Shown: positions 49,548 to 61,794, numbered from the stretch's first letter. The stretch is 64,000 nt of DNA from Rheinheimera hassiensis (GCF_022436675.1 NZ_JAKUJZ010000012.1:19376-83375), one strand, 5' to 3'. Numbers and translations: made by a program. Notes: a model not told the origin generated them from the letters alone.

Positions 49548-50999
49548 ATGCAATACCGCTCGATAATCCGGATCCTGGGGTTGCTGATTGGCATTTTCAG
49601 CATCACCATGATCCCACCGGCATTTGTCGCCTACTGGTATAACGACGGTGCCGGCGTGCCTTTTATGCTGTCTTTTCTGTTAAGCCTGGTTATTGGTTTT
49701 GTGATCTGGTATCCGAACCGGCAATACAAAGCCGAGCTAAAGGTGCGGGACGGCTTTCTTATCGTGGTGTTGTTCTGGACTGTGCTGGGTACTGTGGGCA
49801 GCATACCGCTGATGCTGGCCAGTAACCCGCAGTTAAGCGTGGCCGGGGCGATGTTTGAAGCGTTTTCCGGCCTTACTACCACTGGGGCTACTGTCCTTAC
49901 CGGTATCGAGTTCCTGCCCAAAGCCATTTTGTTTTACCGCCAGCAACTGCAGTGGCTGGGCGGCATGGGTATTATCGTACTGGCGGTCGCCATATTGCCA
50001 ATGTTGGGTGTCGGGGGCATGCAGCTTTACCGGGCAGAAACGCCGGGGCCGGTAAAAGACAACAAGATGACACCGCGCATAGCCGATACGGCCAAGCACT
50101 TATGGTATATCTATCTGGCGTTAACGCTAAGCTGCATGCTGGCATTTTATCTGGCGGGAATGAACTGGTTTGATGCAATTTGTCATGCATTTTCTACCGT
50201 GGCTATCGGTGGTTTTTCAACTTACGATGCCAGCATTGGCCATTTTCAAAGCCCGGTAATTAACGCGATTTGTGTCATATTTCTGCTGCTTAGTGCGGTA
50301 AATTTTCCTCTGCACTTTGCGGCTATTCGCGGCAAAAGTGTCAGCACCTACTTTCGCGACCCGGAATTTAAAGCCTTTTTAATTATTCAGGCGGCTCTGG
50401 TGCTGATTTGTTTTTTTGTTTTGCTTGAAACCAATGTCTACAGAACCACGGCAGAAGCTCTGAATCATGGCATTTTTCAGGCGGTATCTATTTCTACAAC
50501 GGCAGGTTTTGCTACCGATAGTTTTGCCGTGTGGCCGTTGTTTTTACCAATACTGCTAATATTCTCCAGCTTTATCGGTGGTTGTGCCGGTTCTACTGGT
50601 GGTGGTCTGAAGGTTGTGCGGGTGGTGTTACTGTTTTTGCAGGGTACGCGCGAGCTCAACCGGCTTATTCATCCGCGGGCGGTTTATGCCATTAAACTGG
50701 GCCGTCGTGCTGTACCGGATCGTATTGTTGAAGCGGTATGGGGCTTTTTTGCTGCTTATGCGTTGGTGTTTGTTGTTACTATGTTGCTGCTATTGCTCAC
50801 CGGGCTGGACAATATTACTGCTTTTACCGCCACTGCAGCCTGTTTAAATAACCTTGGCCCCGGCCTGGGTGAGGTTGCGGCTAACTTTGGCTCTATTCCT
50901 GACAGCAGTAAATGGATTCTAATCGTGGCGATGGTATTTGGCCGGCTGGAAATATTTACCCTGTTGGTGCTATTTACACCGGCCTTCTGGAAAGATTAG
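49548..50999 (+). CDS. trkH: TrkH potassium uptake channel subunit
   Basis: The 483-residue length equals E. coli TrkH. The four membrane-pore-membrane repeats show selectivity-filter glycines, for example in [12 protein letters not shown] (about residues 107-118), [11 protein letters not shown] (about 220-230), [11 protein letters not shown] (about 316-326) and [10 protein letters not shown] (about 436-445). It imports K+ together with the cytoplasmic regulator TrkA. TrkA is encoded convergently and the two genes share their 4-bp stop region. Confidence 0.96.
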   Translation: MQYRSIIRILGLLIGIFSITMIPPAFVAYWYNDGAGVPFMLSFLLSLVIGFVIWYPNRQYKAELKVRDGFLIVVLFWTVLGTVGSIPLMLASNPQLSVAGAMFEAFSGLTTTGATVLTGIEFLPKAILFYRQQLQWLGGMGIIVLAVAILPMLGVGGMQLYRAETPGPVKDNKMTPRIADTAKHLWYIYLALTLSCMLAFYLAGMNWFDAICHAFSTVAIGGFSTYDASIGHFQSPVINAICVIFLLLSAVNFPLHFAAIRGKSVSTYFRDPEFKAFLIIQAALVLICFFVLLETNVYRTTAEALNHGIFQAVSISTTAGFATDSFAVWPLFLPILLIFSSFIGGCAGSTGGGLKVVRVVLLFLQGTRELNRLIHPRAVYAIKLGRRAVPDRIVEAVWGFFAAYALVFVVTMLLLLLTGLDNITAFTATAACLNNLGPGLGEVAANFGSIPDSSKWILIVAMVFGRLEIFTLLVLFTPAFWKD

Positions 51000-52372
51000 A
51001 TAAAAATAGCGCTAACCTGAAACAGCTTTTCTACTTCAACGATGTGCTTTTTATCTACCATAAACAAAATAATATGGTCATTGGTTTCAATAACGGTGCT
51101 GTCGTGGGCAATAACTACCTCATCACCGCGCACTACAGCGCCAATAGTAGTGCCGGGTGGTAATTTAATACTGCCGATGGCTTTACCGACCACTTTGCTG
51201 GTGTTGCTGTCGCCATGGGCAATGGCTTCAATAGCTTCGGCAGCGCCGCGACGTAGCGAGTATACGTTTACGATATCACCACGGCGGATATGGGTTAACA
51301 AAGCAGAAATAGTGGCTTGCTGCGGAGATACGGCAATATCCACTTCGCCGCCTTGCAGTAAATCTACGTAGGCGCCGCGTTTAATCAGCACCATGGTTTT
51401 TTGTGCGCCCATCCTTTTGGCCAACATGGCCGACATAATATTGGCTTCATCGTCGTTGGTAACCGCGATAAACACATCTACCTGCTCGATGTTTTCTTCT
51501 TCCAGCAGCTCTGGGTCTGAGGCATCGCCGACATACACCACTGTGTTGTCCAAGGCGCTGGACAAAAACTCGGCCCGCTCTTTGCCACGTTCAATTAACT
51601 TAACGCTGTGGGTTTTTTCCAATGCCCGTGCCAGGCCAAAACCAACGTTACCACCACCGGCGATCATAATGCGGCGGTAGCTGCGTTCCAGCTTTTGCAG
51701 CTCGCTCATTACTGCGCGGATATGCTTGGTAGCGGCGACGAAAAACACCTCATCGTCGGCTTCGATAATAGTGGTACCCAGCGGTTTGATCGCGGTGCCA
51801 CGCCGGTAAATTGCGGCTACCCGGGTTTCAATATTCGGCATATGTTCTTTTAACGCCGATAGTGCGTGGCCCACCAGCAAGCCGCCGTAATAGGCTTTAA
51901 CAGCCACTAGGCTTACCTTGCCACCGGCAAATTCCACCACCTGTAATGCACCCGGGTAGTCAATTAAGCGGCGGATATAATTGGTAACCAGGGCTTCTGG
52001 CGCAATAAAGTGATCGACTGGCATATCGTCTTTATGAAACAACTGATCGCGGTATTTCAGGTATTGGTTAGTGCGGATGCGGGCAATTTTAACCGGCGTA
52101 TTAAACATGCTATAGGCTACCTGACAGGCAACAATATTAACTTCGTCACTGTTGGTTACTGCCACTATCATATCGGCATCTTCGGCACCGGCTTTTTTCA
52201 GAATATCCGGGTGCGAGCCATGGCCATGTACTACCTGTAAATCGTAACGATCCTGCAGGGCACGCAGCCTGTCGGCATCGCTGTCAACAATGGTGATGTC
52301 GTTTTGCTCGCCAACCAGGTTTTCCGCCAGTGTGGCTCCTACCTGACCTGCACCCAGAATAATTATTTTCAT
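50996..52372 (-). CDS. trkA: TrkA, NAD-binding regulator of Trk potassium uptake
   Basis: The 458-residue protein has two RCK repeats, each a Rossmann domain ([19 protein letters not shown] at residues 1-19 and [18 protein letters not shown] at about 233-250) plus a TrkA-C domain. It binds NAD(H) or ATP and gates TrkH. It is the last gene of the def-fmt-rsmB-trkA operon, overlapping rsmB by 4 bp, as in E. coli. Confidence 0.97.
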   Translation of the reverse strand: MKIIILGAGQVGATLAENLVGEQNDITIVDSDADRLRALQDRYDLQVVHGHGSHPDILKKAGAEDADMIVAVTNSDEVNIVACQVAYSMFNTPVKIARIRTNQYLKYRDQLFHKDDMPVDHFIAPEALVTNYIRRLIDYPGALQVVEFAGGKVSLVAVKAYYGGLLVGHALSALKEHMPNIETRVAAIYRRGTAIKPLGTTIIEADDEVFFVAATKHIRAVMSELQKLERSYRRIMIAGGGNVGFGLARALEKTHSVKLIERGKERAEFLSSALDNTVVYVGDASDPELLEEENIEQVDVFIAVTNDDEANIMSAMLAKRMGAQKTMVLIKRGAYVDLLQGGEVDIAVSPQQATISALLTHIRRGDIVNVYSLRRGAAEAIEAIAHGDSNTSKVVGKAIGSIKLPPGTTIGAVVRGDEVVIAHDSTVIETNDHIILFMVDKKHIVEVEKLFQVSAIFI

Positions 52373-53685
52373 GCTTTCTCGTTGTTGGTCATTTTTTGCA
52401 GCCGGGCATAGAAAAAGCCATCCATGTCCTGTTCGCCCGGCAGCAGCTGCCAGCCGTATGGCTGATCTGCATGCTGTTGTGGCAATTTATCCAGCCGGGC
52501 ATCGCTGTGCTGCTGTAAAAACTGCACAATTTGCTTGCTGTTTTCAGCCGGCAACACACTGCAGGTAGCATAAAGCAGAGTGCCACCCGGCGCCAGCAGG
52601 CTCCAGCATTGACGTAATATGCGCTGTTGCAGTTCAGCCAGTACTTCTATATCAGCCTTTTTACGTAGCCAGCGGATATCCGGATGACGGCGGATAACTC
52701 CGGTCGCCGAGCAAGGCACATCCAGCAAAATACGGTCAAATAATTTGCCTTGCCACCAGCTACCGGGTTCAGCCGCATCGGCGGCAATAACGTTGGCATT
52801 CAGGCCCAAACGGACCAGGTTTTCATGCACGCGCAGCAGGCGCTTGGGTTCTTTGTCCAGAGCGATAAGGTCGGCGTCCGGTGCCAGTTCCAGTATATGA
52901 CAGGTTTTACCGCCGGGGGCGCAGCAGGCATCCAGAATATGCTGACCGCTGTTTACATCAAGCAAGGTGGCCGCATATTGTGCTGCACCATCCTGTACAG
53001 AGAACCAGCCTTCGGCATAGCCGGGCAGGGTAGTAACATCCTGTGCCTGTGCCAGTTTAATTGCCGCCGGTAAATCAGCTACAGGCCGGGTATATTCAAT
53101 ACCCTGGCGGCTTAAAGCGGCGGCATAGTCTGTCGGGTTAATTTTGCTGATATTTACCCGCAACCACAGTGGTGCTTTTTGCTGGTTGGCATCAAGTATT
53201 GGCTGCCACTGCTGTGGGTAAGCCTGTTGCAGCGTGTTAATCAGCCAGCCCGGATGGTTAAACTGCACGGCTGCCGGTGCTGTGGCGAAGTTAAATAACT
53301 CAGGCTGACGCTGCACATTGCGCAGCACACCGTTAATCAGCTTGGTGAGTGACTGGCCTTTTAATTCACGCGCAGCGTCAACGGTTTCACTGATGGCTGC
53401 ATGGTCGGGTATGCGCATAAACTTAAGTTGGTAAATACCCACATACAGCAAAAACTGCAAAGGACGCAGTTGCTTTATGAGTGGTTTACTCATTAACTGG
53501 CCGCATACCGCTTCAAGTTGTGGCAAATACCGCATTACGCCAAAGCAGATCTCCTGCAACAGGGCTTTGTCGAGTGGGTTATCCAGTAGTGCCTGCGCTT
53601 TGGGTAGTACCTCAGACAATGACATGCCCTGATCGACCACATCAAAGCAGCTGCGTGCGGCAAGCACGCGAACGTTATGGCTCAT
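52369..53685 (-). CDS. rsmB: RsmB, 16S rRNA m5C967 methyltransferase
   Basis: The 438-residue protein has an N-terminal NusB-like RNA-binding domain (about residues 1-140) and a SAM-dependent methyltransferase domain. Motifs visible are [16 protein letters not shown] (about 248-263), [18 protein letters not shown] with a catalytic Cys (about 316-333), and [13 protein letters not shown] with the second Cys. It methylates C967 of 16S rRNA. It overlaps fmt and trkA by 4 bp each. Confidence 0.96.
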   Translation of the reverse strand: MSHNVRVLAARSCFDVVDQGMSLSEVLPKAQALLDNPLDKALLQEICFGVMRYLPQLEAVCGQLMSKPLIKQLRPLQFLLYVGIYQLKFMRIPDHAAISETVDAARELKGQSLTKLINGVLRNVQRQPELFNFATAPAAVQFNHPGWLINTLQQAYPQQWQPILDANQQKAPLWLRVNISKINPTDYAAALSRQGIEYTRPVADLPAAIKLAQAQDVTTLPGYAEGWFSVQDGAAQYAATLLDVNSGQHILDACCAPGGKTCHILELAPDADLIALDKEPKRLLRVHENLVRLGLNANVIAADAAEPGSWWQGKLFDRILLDVPCSATGVIRRHPDIRWLRKKADIEVLAELQQRILRQCWSLLAPGGTLLYATCSVLPAENSKQIVQFLQQHSDARLDKLPQQHADQPYGWQLLPGEQDMDGFFYARLQKMTNNEKA

Positions 53686-54638
53686 ACTGCCCGGCCAATA
53701 ATTGTACCGGGGCTTAACCAGTCAGCCCGGCCATTTAAAAAGTCGGCAGCGGCCATGGCTTTTTTACCGGGCGGCTGTAGCTGGGTAATAAGCAATGTGC
53801 CGTTCGCACAGGCAATACGAATGCCATGTTTGTCTGCACTTAACACTGTACCTGCGGCTTTATCGCTACTAGCATCTTCAGCTTTAGCCTGCCAAACCTT
53901 AATACTGCCTTGTGCCAGCGTAATATAGCTTACCGGCCAGGGGTTAAAGGCTCTTATTTCGCGCTGCAATGCAGGGGCTGATTTATTAAAGTCGAGCTGG
54001 GCTTCGTCTTTATGCAGTTTATCGGCGTAATTTGCTTTGCTGTCGTCCTGCGTTTGAGCCTGTTGCTGCAGAGCAGTTAAATCTGCCAACGCAGCCAACA
54101 GGGCTTTGGGGCCGAGTATGGCTAACTTGTCGTACAAAGAGGCACTGGTATCAGTATCGTCAATATCACAACTAACCGTGCTCAACATGGCGCCGGTATC
54201 AAGGCCAGCATCCATTTGCATAATGGTTACACCGGTTTGCGTATCACCGGCCCAGATAGCACGCTGAATTGGCGCTGCACCACGCCAGCGCGGCAGTAAA
54301 GAACCATGCACGTTAATGCAGCCCAGACGCGGGGTATCGAGTACCGCTTGTGGCAAAATTAAACCATAGGCAACAACGATCATTAAATCGGCATCTAATG
54401 CCGCCAGCTCTTGTTGTGCCGGTACTTTTTTCAGTGATTTAGGCTGATACACAGCCAGGTTATGCTGTAAAGCCAGCTGTTTGACTGCGCTGGGTTGCAG
54501 CTGCTGGCCACGGCCGGCAGGCCGGTCTGGCTGGGTGTAAACGGCGATAATCTGATGCCCTGCATCTAACAGAGCTTGCAGATGGCGCGCCGCAAAATCG
54601 GGCGTGCCAGCAAAAATAATGCGTAAAGGAGTGGTCAC
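53682..54638 (-). CDS. fmt: Methionyl-tRNA formyltransferase
   Basis: The 318-residue protein begins [20 protein letters not shown] and carries the formyltransferase motif [20 protein letters not shown] (about residues 108-127) with catalytic Asn/His/Asp residues, plus a C-terminal tRNA-binding domain. It formylates initiator Met-tRNA with 10-formyl-THF. It is 12 bases downstream of def in the usual def-fmt pair. Confidence 0.97.
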   Translation of the reverse strand: MTTPLRIIFAGTPDFAARHLQALLDAGHQIIAVYTQPDRPAGRGQQLQPSAVKQLALQHNLAVYQPKSLKKVPAQQELAALDADLMIVVAYGLILPQAVLDTPRLGCINVHGSLLPRWRGAAPIQRAIWAGDTQTGVTIMQMDAGLDTGAMLSTVSCDIDDTDTSASLYDKLAILGPKALLAALADLTALQQQAQTQDDSKANYADKLHKDEAQLDFNKSAPALQREIRAFNPWPVSYITLAQGSIKVWQAKAEDASSDKAAGTVLSADKHGIRIACANGTLLITQLQPPGKKAMAAADFLNGRADWLSPGTIIGRAV

Positions 54639-54650
54639 GGTATGTCCTGT

Positions 54651-55166
54651 TTAAAGCGCGTGTCGCTGCGCCATTTTAGCTTCTTTTTCCAGCTTTTTCC
54701 GGATCCGCTCACGCTTTAACGGCGACAGATAATCGATAAACAGTTTGCCTACCAGATGGTCCAGTTCATGCTGCAGGCAAATTGCCAGCAGGCCATCGGC
54801 ATTTAATTCAAACCAGTTGCCGTTTCTGTCTTGCGCTTTTACTGTTACCTGGGCGGCACGCTCTACTTTTGCGTAGTTTTGTGGCACAGACAAACAGCCT
54901 TCTTCATAGCTGGTTTCACCACTACGAGCGGTAATTTCCGGGTTAATAAATACCATAGGTTCGTTACTGTCTTCAGAGAGATCAATAACAACCACGCGTA
55001 AATGTACGTTAACCTGAGTAGCAGCCAGCCCAATACCATTTTCGTCGTACATGGTATCGAGCATATCGTCTACCAGTTGCTGGATCTCTGGTGTAACAGC
55101 TTCAACAGGTTTTGCTACTGTACGAAGCCTTTCATCCGGGTAATGTAATACATGTAAAACTGCCAT
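54651..55166 (-). CDS. def: Peptide deformylase
   Basis: The 171-residue protein has all three PDF motifs: GIGLAATQV (about residues 46-54), EGCLSVP (about 89-95) and [12 protein letters not shown] (about 132-143), which supply Cys and two His metal ligands and the catalytic Glu. It removes formyl from nascent peptides. It is the first gene of def-fmt-rsmB-trkA and is divergent from the LysM gene. Confidence 0.97.
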   Translation of the reverse strand: MAVLHVLHYPDERLRTVAKPVEAVTPEIQQLVDDMLDTMYDENGIGLAATQVNVHLRVVVIDLSEDSNEPMVFINPEITARSGETSYEEGCLSVPQNYAKVERAAQVTVKAQDRNGNWFELNADGLLAICLQHELDHLVGKLFIDYLSPLKRERIRKKLEKEAKMAQRHAL

Positions 55167-55289
55167 AACACCTACAAAAATATGCTTTGTTTCAAAGGTT
55201 GTGATATGTTTTAATTTTAGCCATTAATGCGCTGTATTAACAGCTTAGTGTGCAATAATTACAACAAGAACGAGCTCAAGGATGCCGGC

Positions 55290-56399
55290 ATGCTGAAAAA
55301 ATTCGCTGCTATCGTCACTCTGGTGGTTATGAGTGGCTTTTTTAATGTGTTTGCCGATGTATTAAAAATTCGTGACGATGCTCCTGCCAGCTATGTTGTT
55401 AAAAAGGGCGATACTCTGTGGGATATTTCTGCTTTGTATCTGAGTGAGCCCTGGTTATGGCCACAGCTGTGGCAAATGAACCCTCAGGTAGACAACCCGC
55501 ACCTGATCTATCCCGGTGATACATTAACGCTTACTTATGATGCACAGGGCCGGCCTCGTCTGGCAGTGAACAATAAGGTAAAGCGCCTGTCGCCCACCGC
55601 CCGTAAAACGTTAAAAAGTGCCGATGCGGTGTCTACCTTACCCTTAAGTATGATTCGGCATTACCTGACGTTTGAACAAGCGTTGTCGGATGAGCAAATT
55701 CAGGCTTTGCCTTATATCCTCGGCTCTAATGCCAACGTAAAAAACTCTGTAAGTGACCATATTATCTATGCTAAAGGCGTACTGGACACCGGTGCGTCTT
55801 ATGGTGTGTACCGTAAAGGTAAACCTTATTTTGATCCGGAAACTGAAACCGTATTAGGTTATGAAACCACGCTGGTTGCCACCGCGCGGGCTTTCCGGCC
55901 CGGACATGACGCAACTGAAGATAAACCAGCCGAAGCATCATCACTGAACGTACTCAGTGTTAAACGCGAAATTAAGCAGGGCGATCGCCTGATGCCTGCG
56001 CTGGAAGGCCAAGCGTTGCCGGCATTTTTTGTTATGACTAAGCCGGAGTTTGAGATAGCCGGAACCATTATCGATACTACGTCAAACCTGCGAGAGTTTT
56101 CCAAATGGGATATTGTGGTGTTAAACCGTGGGTCATTACAGCAGTTAAAGGCCGGCCATATGGTAGGTATTTACCGCAGCTCGCCAATGGTGGTCGATAG
56201 CCCGGATGGCCCGGTATATATTGAAGATGCCAGTAAATTGCAGAAAATGTTCAAAAACTTTGGCGATACCACTATTACCTTGCCAAGAGAAAAGGTAGGT
56301 GAGCTGATGGTATTTAAAGTATCCGAGCGCACCAGTTTTGCTATTGTCACTAAAACACAACGTCCAATCCGGGTTGGAGATTTAATCGCTAACCTGTAA
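55290..56399 (+). CDS. Exported LysM-domain protein
   Basis: The 369-residue protein has a signal peptide (MLKKFAAIVTLVVMSGFFNVFA, in part) and then a LysM peptidoglycan-binding domain at about residues 34-85 (YVVKKGDTLWDISALYLSEP, then LIYPGDTLTL). The rest is beta-rich and unassigned, and contains two similar-looking segments. The ATG at 55290 with AAGGA upstream is preferred over an ATG at 55227. It precedes dprA and is divergent from def, a conserved arrangement in gammaproteobacteria. A cell-wall-related role is inferred from LysM only. Confidence 0.85.
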   Translation: MLKKFAAIVTLVVMSGFFNVFADVLKIRDDAPASYVVKKGDTLWDISALYLSEPWLWPQLWQMNPQVDNPHLIYPGDTLTLTYDAQGRPRLAVNNKVKRLSPTARKTLKSADAVSTLPLSMIRHYLTFEQALSDEQIQALPYILGSNANVKNSVSDHIIYAKGVLDTGASYGVYRKGKPYFDPETETVLGYETTLVATARAFRPGHDATEDKPAEASSLNVLSVKREIKQGDRLMPALEGQALPAFFVMTKPEFEIAGTIIDTTSNLREFSKWDIVVLNRGSLQQLKAGHMVGIYRSSPMVVDSPDGPVYIEDASKLQKMFKNFGDTTITLPREKVGELMVFKVSERTSFAIVTKTQRPIRVGDLIANL

Positions 56400-56425
56400 C
56401 TCATTAAGTATGGAGCCAGTTTGTC

Positions 56426-57517
56426 ATGGAGGATCTTTGCAACTGGCTCGCTTTAGCCACTGTGCATGGCCTTGATGGCCTGAAGTTCCAACGTCTGAGC
56501 GAGCAAATATCGGTTACCGAGCTGGTAAAATTACCGGCCAGTACCTTAAGAGACATTGGTTTTACCGAGCGCCAGGCGCATATACTGGCGTATGAGTCAA
56601 AAGCCAAAGTGGATAGTGCACTGCAATGGCTGGCGCAGGCTGACAATCACCATGTTATTACTTATCTTGATCCACGTTATCCGGCTTTATTAAAGCAAAC
56701 CAAACAGCCGCCACTATTATTGTTTGTTAAAGGTAATCCGCTGGTTTTAGCCCAGCAACAGCTGGCTATGGTGGGGAGCCGCCAACCCACACCAACCGGG
56801 CGTAAAGTTGCCCAAAGTTTAGCGGCAGAATTGTCGCAGCAGGGTTATGTTATTACCAGTGGTATGGCGCGCGGTATTGATAGCGAAAGCCACAAAGGCG
56901 CCTTGCAGGCAGGCGGATTAACCATAGCCGTACTTGGGCATGGTTTAAAGCAGGTATATCCTGCTTCCAATAAAGCGCTGGCAGAGGCAATAACAGAGCA
57001 GGGCGCTCTGGTATCGGAGTATTTTCCTGATGTACTGGCACGGGCCGAGTGGTTTCCGCAGCGTAACCGCATTGTGGTTGGCTTAAGTATTGGTACTATA
57101 GTGGTTGAGGCGGGGTTAAAAAGTGGTACTTTAATCAGTGCTAACCTGGCTGCGGAATATAGTCGTGATGTGTTTGCTGTGCCTGGTTCAGTTTATAGCC
57201 CGCAGTCAGCGGGTTGCCATGCGTTAATTCAGCAAGGCGCTAAACTGGTGACAAGTGTGGCCGATATACTGGAGGAATGGAGCTTTTTTCAGAAAAGTTG
57301 TCTAATAACTGAGCCTGAACAGGAAAAAAGTACTGAAACAGACTTGTTTGCCCGCCAGTTGTTGGCTAACGTAGGAGATGAAGTTACCGCAGTTGATTTG
57401 ATTGCACAGCGCGCCGGCCTGGCGATAGCTGATGCAACTATAGCGCTGTTACAGCTGGAGTTAGCTGGTGAAGTAGCAGCAGTTCCCGGTGGCTACATTA
57501 GAGTGAGGAGTGCCTGA
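56426..57517 (+). CDS. dprA: DprA (Smf), DNA-processing protein
   Basis: The 363-residue protein has a SAM-like N-terminal region, a Rossmann-fold DprA core ([16 protein letters not shown] at about residues 113-128; [16 protein letters not shown] at about 149-164; [12 protein letters not shown]) and a C-terminal winged-helix domain (about 300-363). DprA loads RecA on incoming single-stranded DNA during transformation. It is followed two bases later by smg, as in E. coli. Confidence 0.95.
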   Translation: MEDLCNWLALATVHGLDGLKFQRLSEQISVTELVKLPASTLRDIGFTERQAHILAYESKAKVDSALQWLAQADNHHVITYLDPRYPALLKQTKQPPLLLFVKGNPLVLAQQQLAMVGSRQPTPTGRKVAQSLAAELSQQGYVITSGMARGIDSESHKGALQAGGLTIAVLGHGLKQVYPASNKALAEAITEQGALVSEYFPDVLARAEWFPQRNRIVVGLSIGTIVVEAGLKSGTLISANLAAEYSRDVFAVPGSVYSPQSAGCHALIQQGAKLVTSVADILEEWSFFQKSCLITEPEQEKSTETDLFARQLLANVGDEVTAVDLIAQRAGLAIADATIALLQLELAGEVAAVPGGYIRVRSA

Positions 57518-57519
57518 GT

Positions 57520-57993
57520 ATGTTTGATATCCTCGTTTATCTGTTCGAAAACTATATCCACAATGAGTCTGACATTTACGTTAACCATGCTGATCTGACC
57601 AAAGAGTTAAGCCGGGCGGGTTTTCATGACGACGATATCTTCAAAGCGCTAAAGTGGCTAGACAACCTGTCTGCGCTGCAGGAAAGTCATGTTAAGCCCT
57701 ATTTGTCCAAAGGTACCTCTAACGCTACCCGTATTTATTGCGCGGCGGAATTGGCGAAAATGGATGTAGAGTGCCAGGGCTTTTTGCTGTTCTTGGAACA
57801 AGTTAATGTGTTGGACGCCGTAACCCGCGAGATGGTTATCGACAGGGTGATGGATCTGGACAGTAACAGCATTAGCCTGGAAGATTTAAAATGGGTGGTA
57901 CTGATGGTGCTGTTTAATGTACCTGGCCATGAGAATGCCTATGCCCAAATGGAAGATTTAATTTTTGATGAACCTGAAGGGCCGCTGCATTAA
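57520..57993 (+). CDS. smg: Smg protein (DUF494)
   Basis: The 157-residue protein begins [16 protein letters not shown], the typical DUF494 start, matches the E. coli Smg length (157) and is acidic. Its function is unknown. GTGAGGAG lies before the ATG, within the end of dprA, so translation is coupled. Confidence 0.93.
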   Translation: MFDILVYLFENYIHNESDIYVNHADLTKELSRAGFHDDDIFKALKWLDNLSALQESHVKPYLSKGTSNATRIYCAAELAKMDVECQGFLLFLEQVNVLDAVTREMVIDRVMDLDSNSISLEDLKWVVLMVLFNVPGHENAYAQMEDLIFDEPEGPLH

Positions 57994-58008
57994 GCGGCCT
58001 TAGCCTTT

Positions 58009-58548
58009 ATGACAGATGATTCGGCCTTGTTTGACCTGCCGCAACAGCAGCAGTTATGTCCGTTATGCCAGCAACCGCTGGCGATGAAATCAGGTAAGAA
58101 CGGCCCTTTTCTTGGTTGCAGTGCTTATCCGGCCTGCAACTATATAAAAGCCTTACACCAGCATGAAACCAGCATAGTAAAAGTGCTGGATAGCGAAGCC
58201 TGCCCGCAATGCGGCAATGCACTGGCGGTAAAGAACGGTCGTTACGGCATGTTTATCGGCTGTACTGATTATCCGCGCTGTACTTTTGTCGTGCATGAAC
58301 ACAGTGAACAATCGGACGCAGAGCAGTTGGCTTGCCCTAAATGTAAACAAGGCCAACTGACCGAACGGGTAAATAAGTTTGGTAAAGCATTTTGGGGTTG
58401 TGACCACTACCCGAAATGCAAGTTTTTGCTGAATGACAAACCGGTGGCTGGCAGCTGCGTCAGTTGTGGTTTCGGTTTATTGCTGGAAAAGAAAGGGGGA
58501 TTGTACTGTGCCGATAAAAAGTGCGGCGAAAAACAGCCGGCAGCTTAA
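58009..58548 (+). CDS. Topoisomerase-type zinc-finger protein (YrdD-like)
   Basis: The 179-residue protein has no topoisomerase catalytic domain, only four zinc ribbons of the topoisomerase I C-terminal type: CPLCQQPLAMKSGKNGPFLG, CPQCGNALAVKNGRYGMFIG, CPKCKQGQLTERVNKFGKAF and CVSCGFGLLLEKKGGLYC. It resembles E. coli YrdD, encoded in the same smf-smg neighbourhood. It probably binds single-stranded nucleic acid. It ends 16 bases before the convergent purK stop. Confidence 0.88.
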   Translation: MTDDSALFDLPQQQQLCPLCQQPLAMKSGKNGPFLGCSAYPACNYIKALHQHETSIVKVLDSEACPQCGNALAVKNGRYGMFIGCTDYPRCTFVVHEHSEQSDAEQLACPKCKQGQLTERVNKFGKAFWGCDHYPKCKFLLNDKPVAGSCVSCGFGLLLEKKGGLYCADKKCGEKQPAA

Positions 58549-58557
58549 GCTACCGGC
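58536..58557. terminator. Hairpin spanning the stop codon between two convergent genes
   Basis: GCCGGCAGC pairs with GCTACCGGC around a TTAA loop, with one C-A mismatch. It covers the end of the zinc-finger gene and the gap before purK. No T tract is present, so termination is uncertain. Confidence 0.35.
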
Positions 58558-58564
58558 CTGCTTA

Positions 58565-59698
58565 TCAGTTTAACCGGGCTGCCATTTCTGCCAGCTCAGG
58601 AAAAGCAGCCTCAGGCAATAGCGCGATCAATTGCTCAAAGCGCTGCTTCAGCTTCGTGTTGTCTGCTGCTGATAAATTTATATGTCCCATCTTACGGCCG
58701 GCACGTTTGCTTTTACCATACCAGTGCAAATGCAGGCCAGGCAGCGCCAATATGGGTTCAGGTACCGTGTCTTCGCCCAGAATATTCACCATTAAACTCG
58801 GTCGCACCAATGCAGTACTGCCCAGCGGCAAACCGCACACGGCACGCAAGTGTTGCTCAAACTGGCAAACATCGGCACCTTGCTGGGTCCAGTGGCCGGA
58901 GTTATGTACCCGTGGTGCAATTTCATTGACCAGCAGCTCACCGTTAACATCAAAAAATTCAATCGCCAGCACGCCGACATAGTTCAGCTGATTTGCCACC
59001 GCAGTAAACATCTGCTGCGCTTGCTGTTGCAACTGGTCGTTTCCGCTTATAGCTAGCGATACGCTAAGTACACCGTTGACATGGTGGTTTTCGGTTAGTG
59101 GATATACCCGTACTTCGCCGCGGCTGTTGCGTGCGCCAATCAATGAAACCTCACGTTGGAACGGAATAAACTGTTCAGCCACGATGGCTTGTTTGTTGTC
59201 GGCGGCCAAAAATGCACCAATATCCTGCCATAATGCCGCAGCTTGCTCCGGCTGTTTTAAGCGCCACTGACCTTTGCCGTCATAACCTGCGAGGGCACTT
59301 TTAAATACCAGAGGTAAGCCCAACTTGCTGATGGCATCATTAAAATCGGTTTCGTTATTAATAATGTGATAACTGGCGGAGCGCACGCCGGCGCTGTCCA
59401 GCAATTGCTTTTCTAACCGGCGGTCACCACCGGCTTTAATCGCGGTTTCGCCCGGAAAAAACTTACCGCTTTTTTGACACTGCGCCAGTATCGGCAGTGG
59501 GATATGTTCAAACTCGGCCGTCACTACATCGGCATCAGCTATGGCGTTGGCCAAACCTTTACCCAGGTTTTGCTGCGTCAGTGGATGCACTATGGCATCG
59601 CTGTTGACATCATAAGCGCTGATGCTGATATTCAGCGGTGCACCGGCCAGTGCCATCATCCGTGCCAGTTGGCCTGCGCCCAGTACTAATACTTTCAT
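58565..59698 (-). CDS. purK: PurK, 5-(carboxyamino)imidazole ribonucleotide synthase
   Basis: The 377-residue ATP-grasp protein begins [20 protein letters not shown], then carries the ATP-grasp core including [14 protein letters not shown] (about residues 150-163) and the ALxVEFF-like [28 protein letters not shown] segment (quoted in part: [16 protein letters not shown]). It carboxylates AIR with ATP and bicarbonate in purine synthesis. It overlaps purE by 4 bp, downstream of it. Confidence 0.97.
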   Translation of the reverse strand: MKVLVLGAGQLARMMALAGAPLNISISAYDVNSDAIVHPLTQQNLGKGLANAIADADVVTAEFEHIPLPILAQCQKSGKFFPGETAIKAGGDRRLEKQLLDSAGVRSASYHIINNETDFNDAISKLGLPLVFKSALAGYDGKGQWRLKQPEQAAALWQDIGAFLAADNKQAIVAEQFIPFQREVSLIGARNSRGEVRVYPLTENHHVNGVLSVSLAISGNDQLQQQAQQMFTAVANQLNYVGVLAIEFFDVNGELLVNEIAPRVHNSGHWTQQGADVCQFEQHLRAVCGLPLGSTALVRPSLMVNILGEDTVPEPILALPGLHLHWYGKSKRAGRKMGHINLSAADNTKLKQRFEQLIALLPEAAFPELAEMAARLN

Positions 59699-60186
59699 AA
59701 CGGCACCTTTGACGGATCCGGCTGGCTTAATACCATGTCGGTTTGCGCCTGGCGAAAGGCATCAATTTTTGTCATCAGCTCCGGGCTGTGCGTGGCCAGA
59801 ATTTGCGCCGCCAACAGGCCGGCATTAGCCGCACCGGCGTCGCCAATCGCCAGGGTGCCTACAGCCACGCCCTTTGGCATTTGCACAATAGACAGCAAAG
59901 AGTCTAAGCCTTTAAGCGCTTTAGATTGCACCGGCACACCCAATACCGGCAGGCTGGTAAAGGCCGCTGCCATGCCGGGTAAGTGCGCTGCACCACCGGC
60001 GCCGGCAATAATGACCTTTAAACCGCGGCTGGCGGCTGAGGCAGCGTAATCTGCCAGTAATTGTGGTGTACGATGTGCGGAAACAACTTTGGTTTCATAG
60101 GCAATACCGAACTTATCCAGCATATCAGCGGCGTGCTTCATAGTAGGCCAGTCGGAGGTTGAACCCATGATGATGCCAACTTGCAT
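59695..60186 (-). CDS. purE: PurE, N5-CAIR mutase
   Basis: The 163-residue protein is class I Pur[18 protein letters not shown] at about residues 3-19, SAHRTP at about 36-41, and [21 protein letters not shown] at about 66-86 (quoted as [16 protein letters not shown]). It converts N5-CAIR to CAIR. It leads the purEK operon, which is divergent from tsaC. No clear PurR site was seen upstream. Confidence 0.97.
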   Translation of the reverse strand: MQVGIIMGSTSDWPTMKHAADMLDKFGIAYETKVVSAHRTPQLLADYAASAASRGLKVIIAGAGGAAHLPGMAAAFTSLPVLGVPVQSKALKGLDSLLSIVQMPKGVAVGTLAIGDAGAANAGLLAAQILATHSPELMTKIDAFRQAQTDMVLSQPDPSKVPL

Positions 60187-60305
60187 TATTGTTTCCTTCT
60201 GTACGTGATGAACTAAAAGCGTGAAGGCGCTATTATAGCCAGTTGCGCAACTGAAGAAAATTTTAACTGTGTTTTTCGTACAATTATCCGGAGTAGTAGC
60301 AATAA

Positions 60306-60860
60306 ATGGCAGAACAGCAGCTGGTTTTACAGGCCTTGCAACAAGGTGGTGTTATCGCTTACCCCACTGAAGCAGTTTATGGTTTAGGTTGCGACCCGGA
60401 TAACGAGGCCGCAGTAATGGCGCTGCTGGCAATTAAACAGCGGCCGGTGGAGAAGGGGCTGATCTTAATTGCTGCTAACTATTCGCAGTTACTGCCCTAT
60501 GTGGATGACAAAGCCATACCGCCGGAAAAGCGCTATCAGATATTTTCCAGCTGGCCCGGCCATATCAGTTGGGTGTTGCCAGCCAGTAAAACCGCGCCCA
60601 AGTGGCTTACCGGTCAGTTTGACAGCATTGCCGTGCGGGTCAGTGCTCATCCGGTGGTGCAGCAGCTGTGTAGTGCTTATGGCAAACCGCTGGTATCAAC
60701 CAGCGCCAATTTATCCGGCCAGCCGGCCATTACCGACAAAGCTGAGCTGGAGCAAAGTTTGGGCGATCAGTTGTCTGCTATTATGCCGGGACCTTTGGGT
60801 GGTGCCACACAACCCAGTCAAATTCGTGATGCCTTAAGCGGCAATATAGTAAGGAGTTAA
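60306..60860 (+). CDS. tsaC: TsaC (YrdC), threonylcarbamoyl-AMP synthase
   Basis: The 184-residue single-domain protein has the YrdC fold motifs: [18 protein letters not shown] (about residues 14-31), [12 protein letters not shown] (about 44-55), and the SxxN region [13 protein letters not shown] (about 130-142). It makes threonylcarbamoyl-AMP for t6A37 of tRNA. In E. coli it lies in the same smg-yrdD-tsaC-aroE group. Its stop is one base before the hemF GTG. Confidence 0.96.
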   Translation: MAEQQLVLQALQQGGVIAYPTEAVYGLGCDPDNEAAVMALLAIKQRPVEKGLILIAANYSQLLPYVDDKAIPPEKRYQIFSSWPGHISWVLPASKTAPKWLTGQFDSIAVRVSAHPVVQQLCSAYGKPLVSTSANLSGQPAITDKAELEQSLGDQLSAIMPGPLGGATQPSQIRDALSGNIVRS

Positions 60861-60861
60861 G

Positions 60862-61794
60862 GTGACCAACAGCCAACCTCATCATCATCTTGCCGCAGTG
60901 CAACAGTTTTTACAGCAGTTACAGGACAATATCTGTGCCGCGCTGGAGCAGGCAGATGGTAGCGCGCACTTTGCTGAAGATGCCTGGCAGCGGCCTGAAG
61001 GCGGTGGCGGTAAAAGTCGTGTACTAACCGGCGGTAAGGTATTTGAACAGGCCGGGGTGAATTACTCGCATGTGTTTGGTGCCAATATGCCGGCATCGGC
61101 TACCGCACACCGGCCGGAACTGGCAGGGCGCAGCTTTAATGCCTGTGGTGTGTCGCTGGTGATCCATCCGAATAACCCTTATTTGCCTACTACGCATGCC
61201 AATGTAAGGTTTTTTATTGCCGAAAAAGACGGTGAAGCACCGGTGTGGTGGTTTGGCGGCGGTTTTGATTTAACGCCTTATTATCCGTTTGAAGAAGATG
61301 TGGTGCATTGGCACCAAACCGCTAAAACAGCAGTCGACCCTTTTGGCGCTGAATACTACCCGGCGTATAAAAAGTGGTGTGACGAATATTTCTACTTAAA
61401 GCACCGGGGTGAAACCCGTGGTGTCGGCGGACTGTTTTTTGACGATTTAAACCAGCCGGGCTTTGAACAAAGCTTTGGTCTGATGCGGGCTGTTGGTGAG
61501 GCCTTTGCTCCGGCGTACCTGCCGATAGTTGAACGACGTAAAAATACACCATATGGCGAGCATGAACGTCAATTCCAGCTGTACCGCCGTGGCCGCTATG
61601 TTGAATTTAATTTGGTGTACGATCGTGGCACCTTATTTGGTCTGCAAAGTGGCGGCCGTACCGAGTCTATTTTAATGTCAATGCCGCCGCTGGTGCGCTG
61701 GCAATATGGCTATAAGCCTGAGCCAGGCAGCAAAGAAGCGCAGTTGTATGAACGCTATCTTAAACCGCAGGACTGGTTAAAGCTTCAGGCTTAA
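60862..61794 (+). CDS. hemF: HemF, oxygen-dependent coproporphyrinogen III oxidase
   Basis: The 310-residue protein matches HemF (E. coli 299). Conserved segments include [21 protein letters not shown] (in part), [39 protein letters not shown] (about residues 129-147), [15 protein letters not shown], and [20 protein letters not shown] (about 250-269). It oxidatively decarboxylates coproporphyrinogen III in heme synthesis. The start is a GTG at 60862 with TAAGG just upstream. Confidence 0.96.
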   Translation: MTNSQPHHHLAAVQQFLQQLQDNICAALEQADGSAHFAEDAWQRPEGGGGKSRVLTGGKVFEQAGVNYSHVFGANMPASATAHRPELAGRSFNACGVSLVIHPNNPYLPTTHANVRFFIAEKDGEAPVWWFGGGFDLTPYYPFEEDVVHWHQTAKTAVDPFGAEYYPAYKKWCDEYFYLKHRGETRGVGGLFFDDLNQPGFEQSFGLMRAVGEAFAPAYLPIVERRKNTPYGEHERQFQLYRRGRYVEFNLVYDRGTLFGLQSGGRTESILMSMPPLVRWQYGYKPEPGSKEAQLYERYLKPQDWLKLQA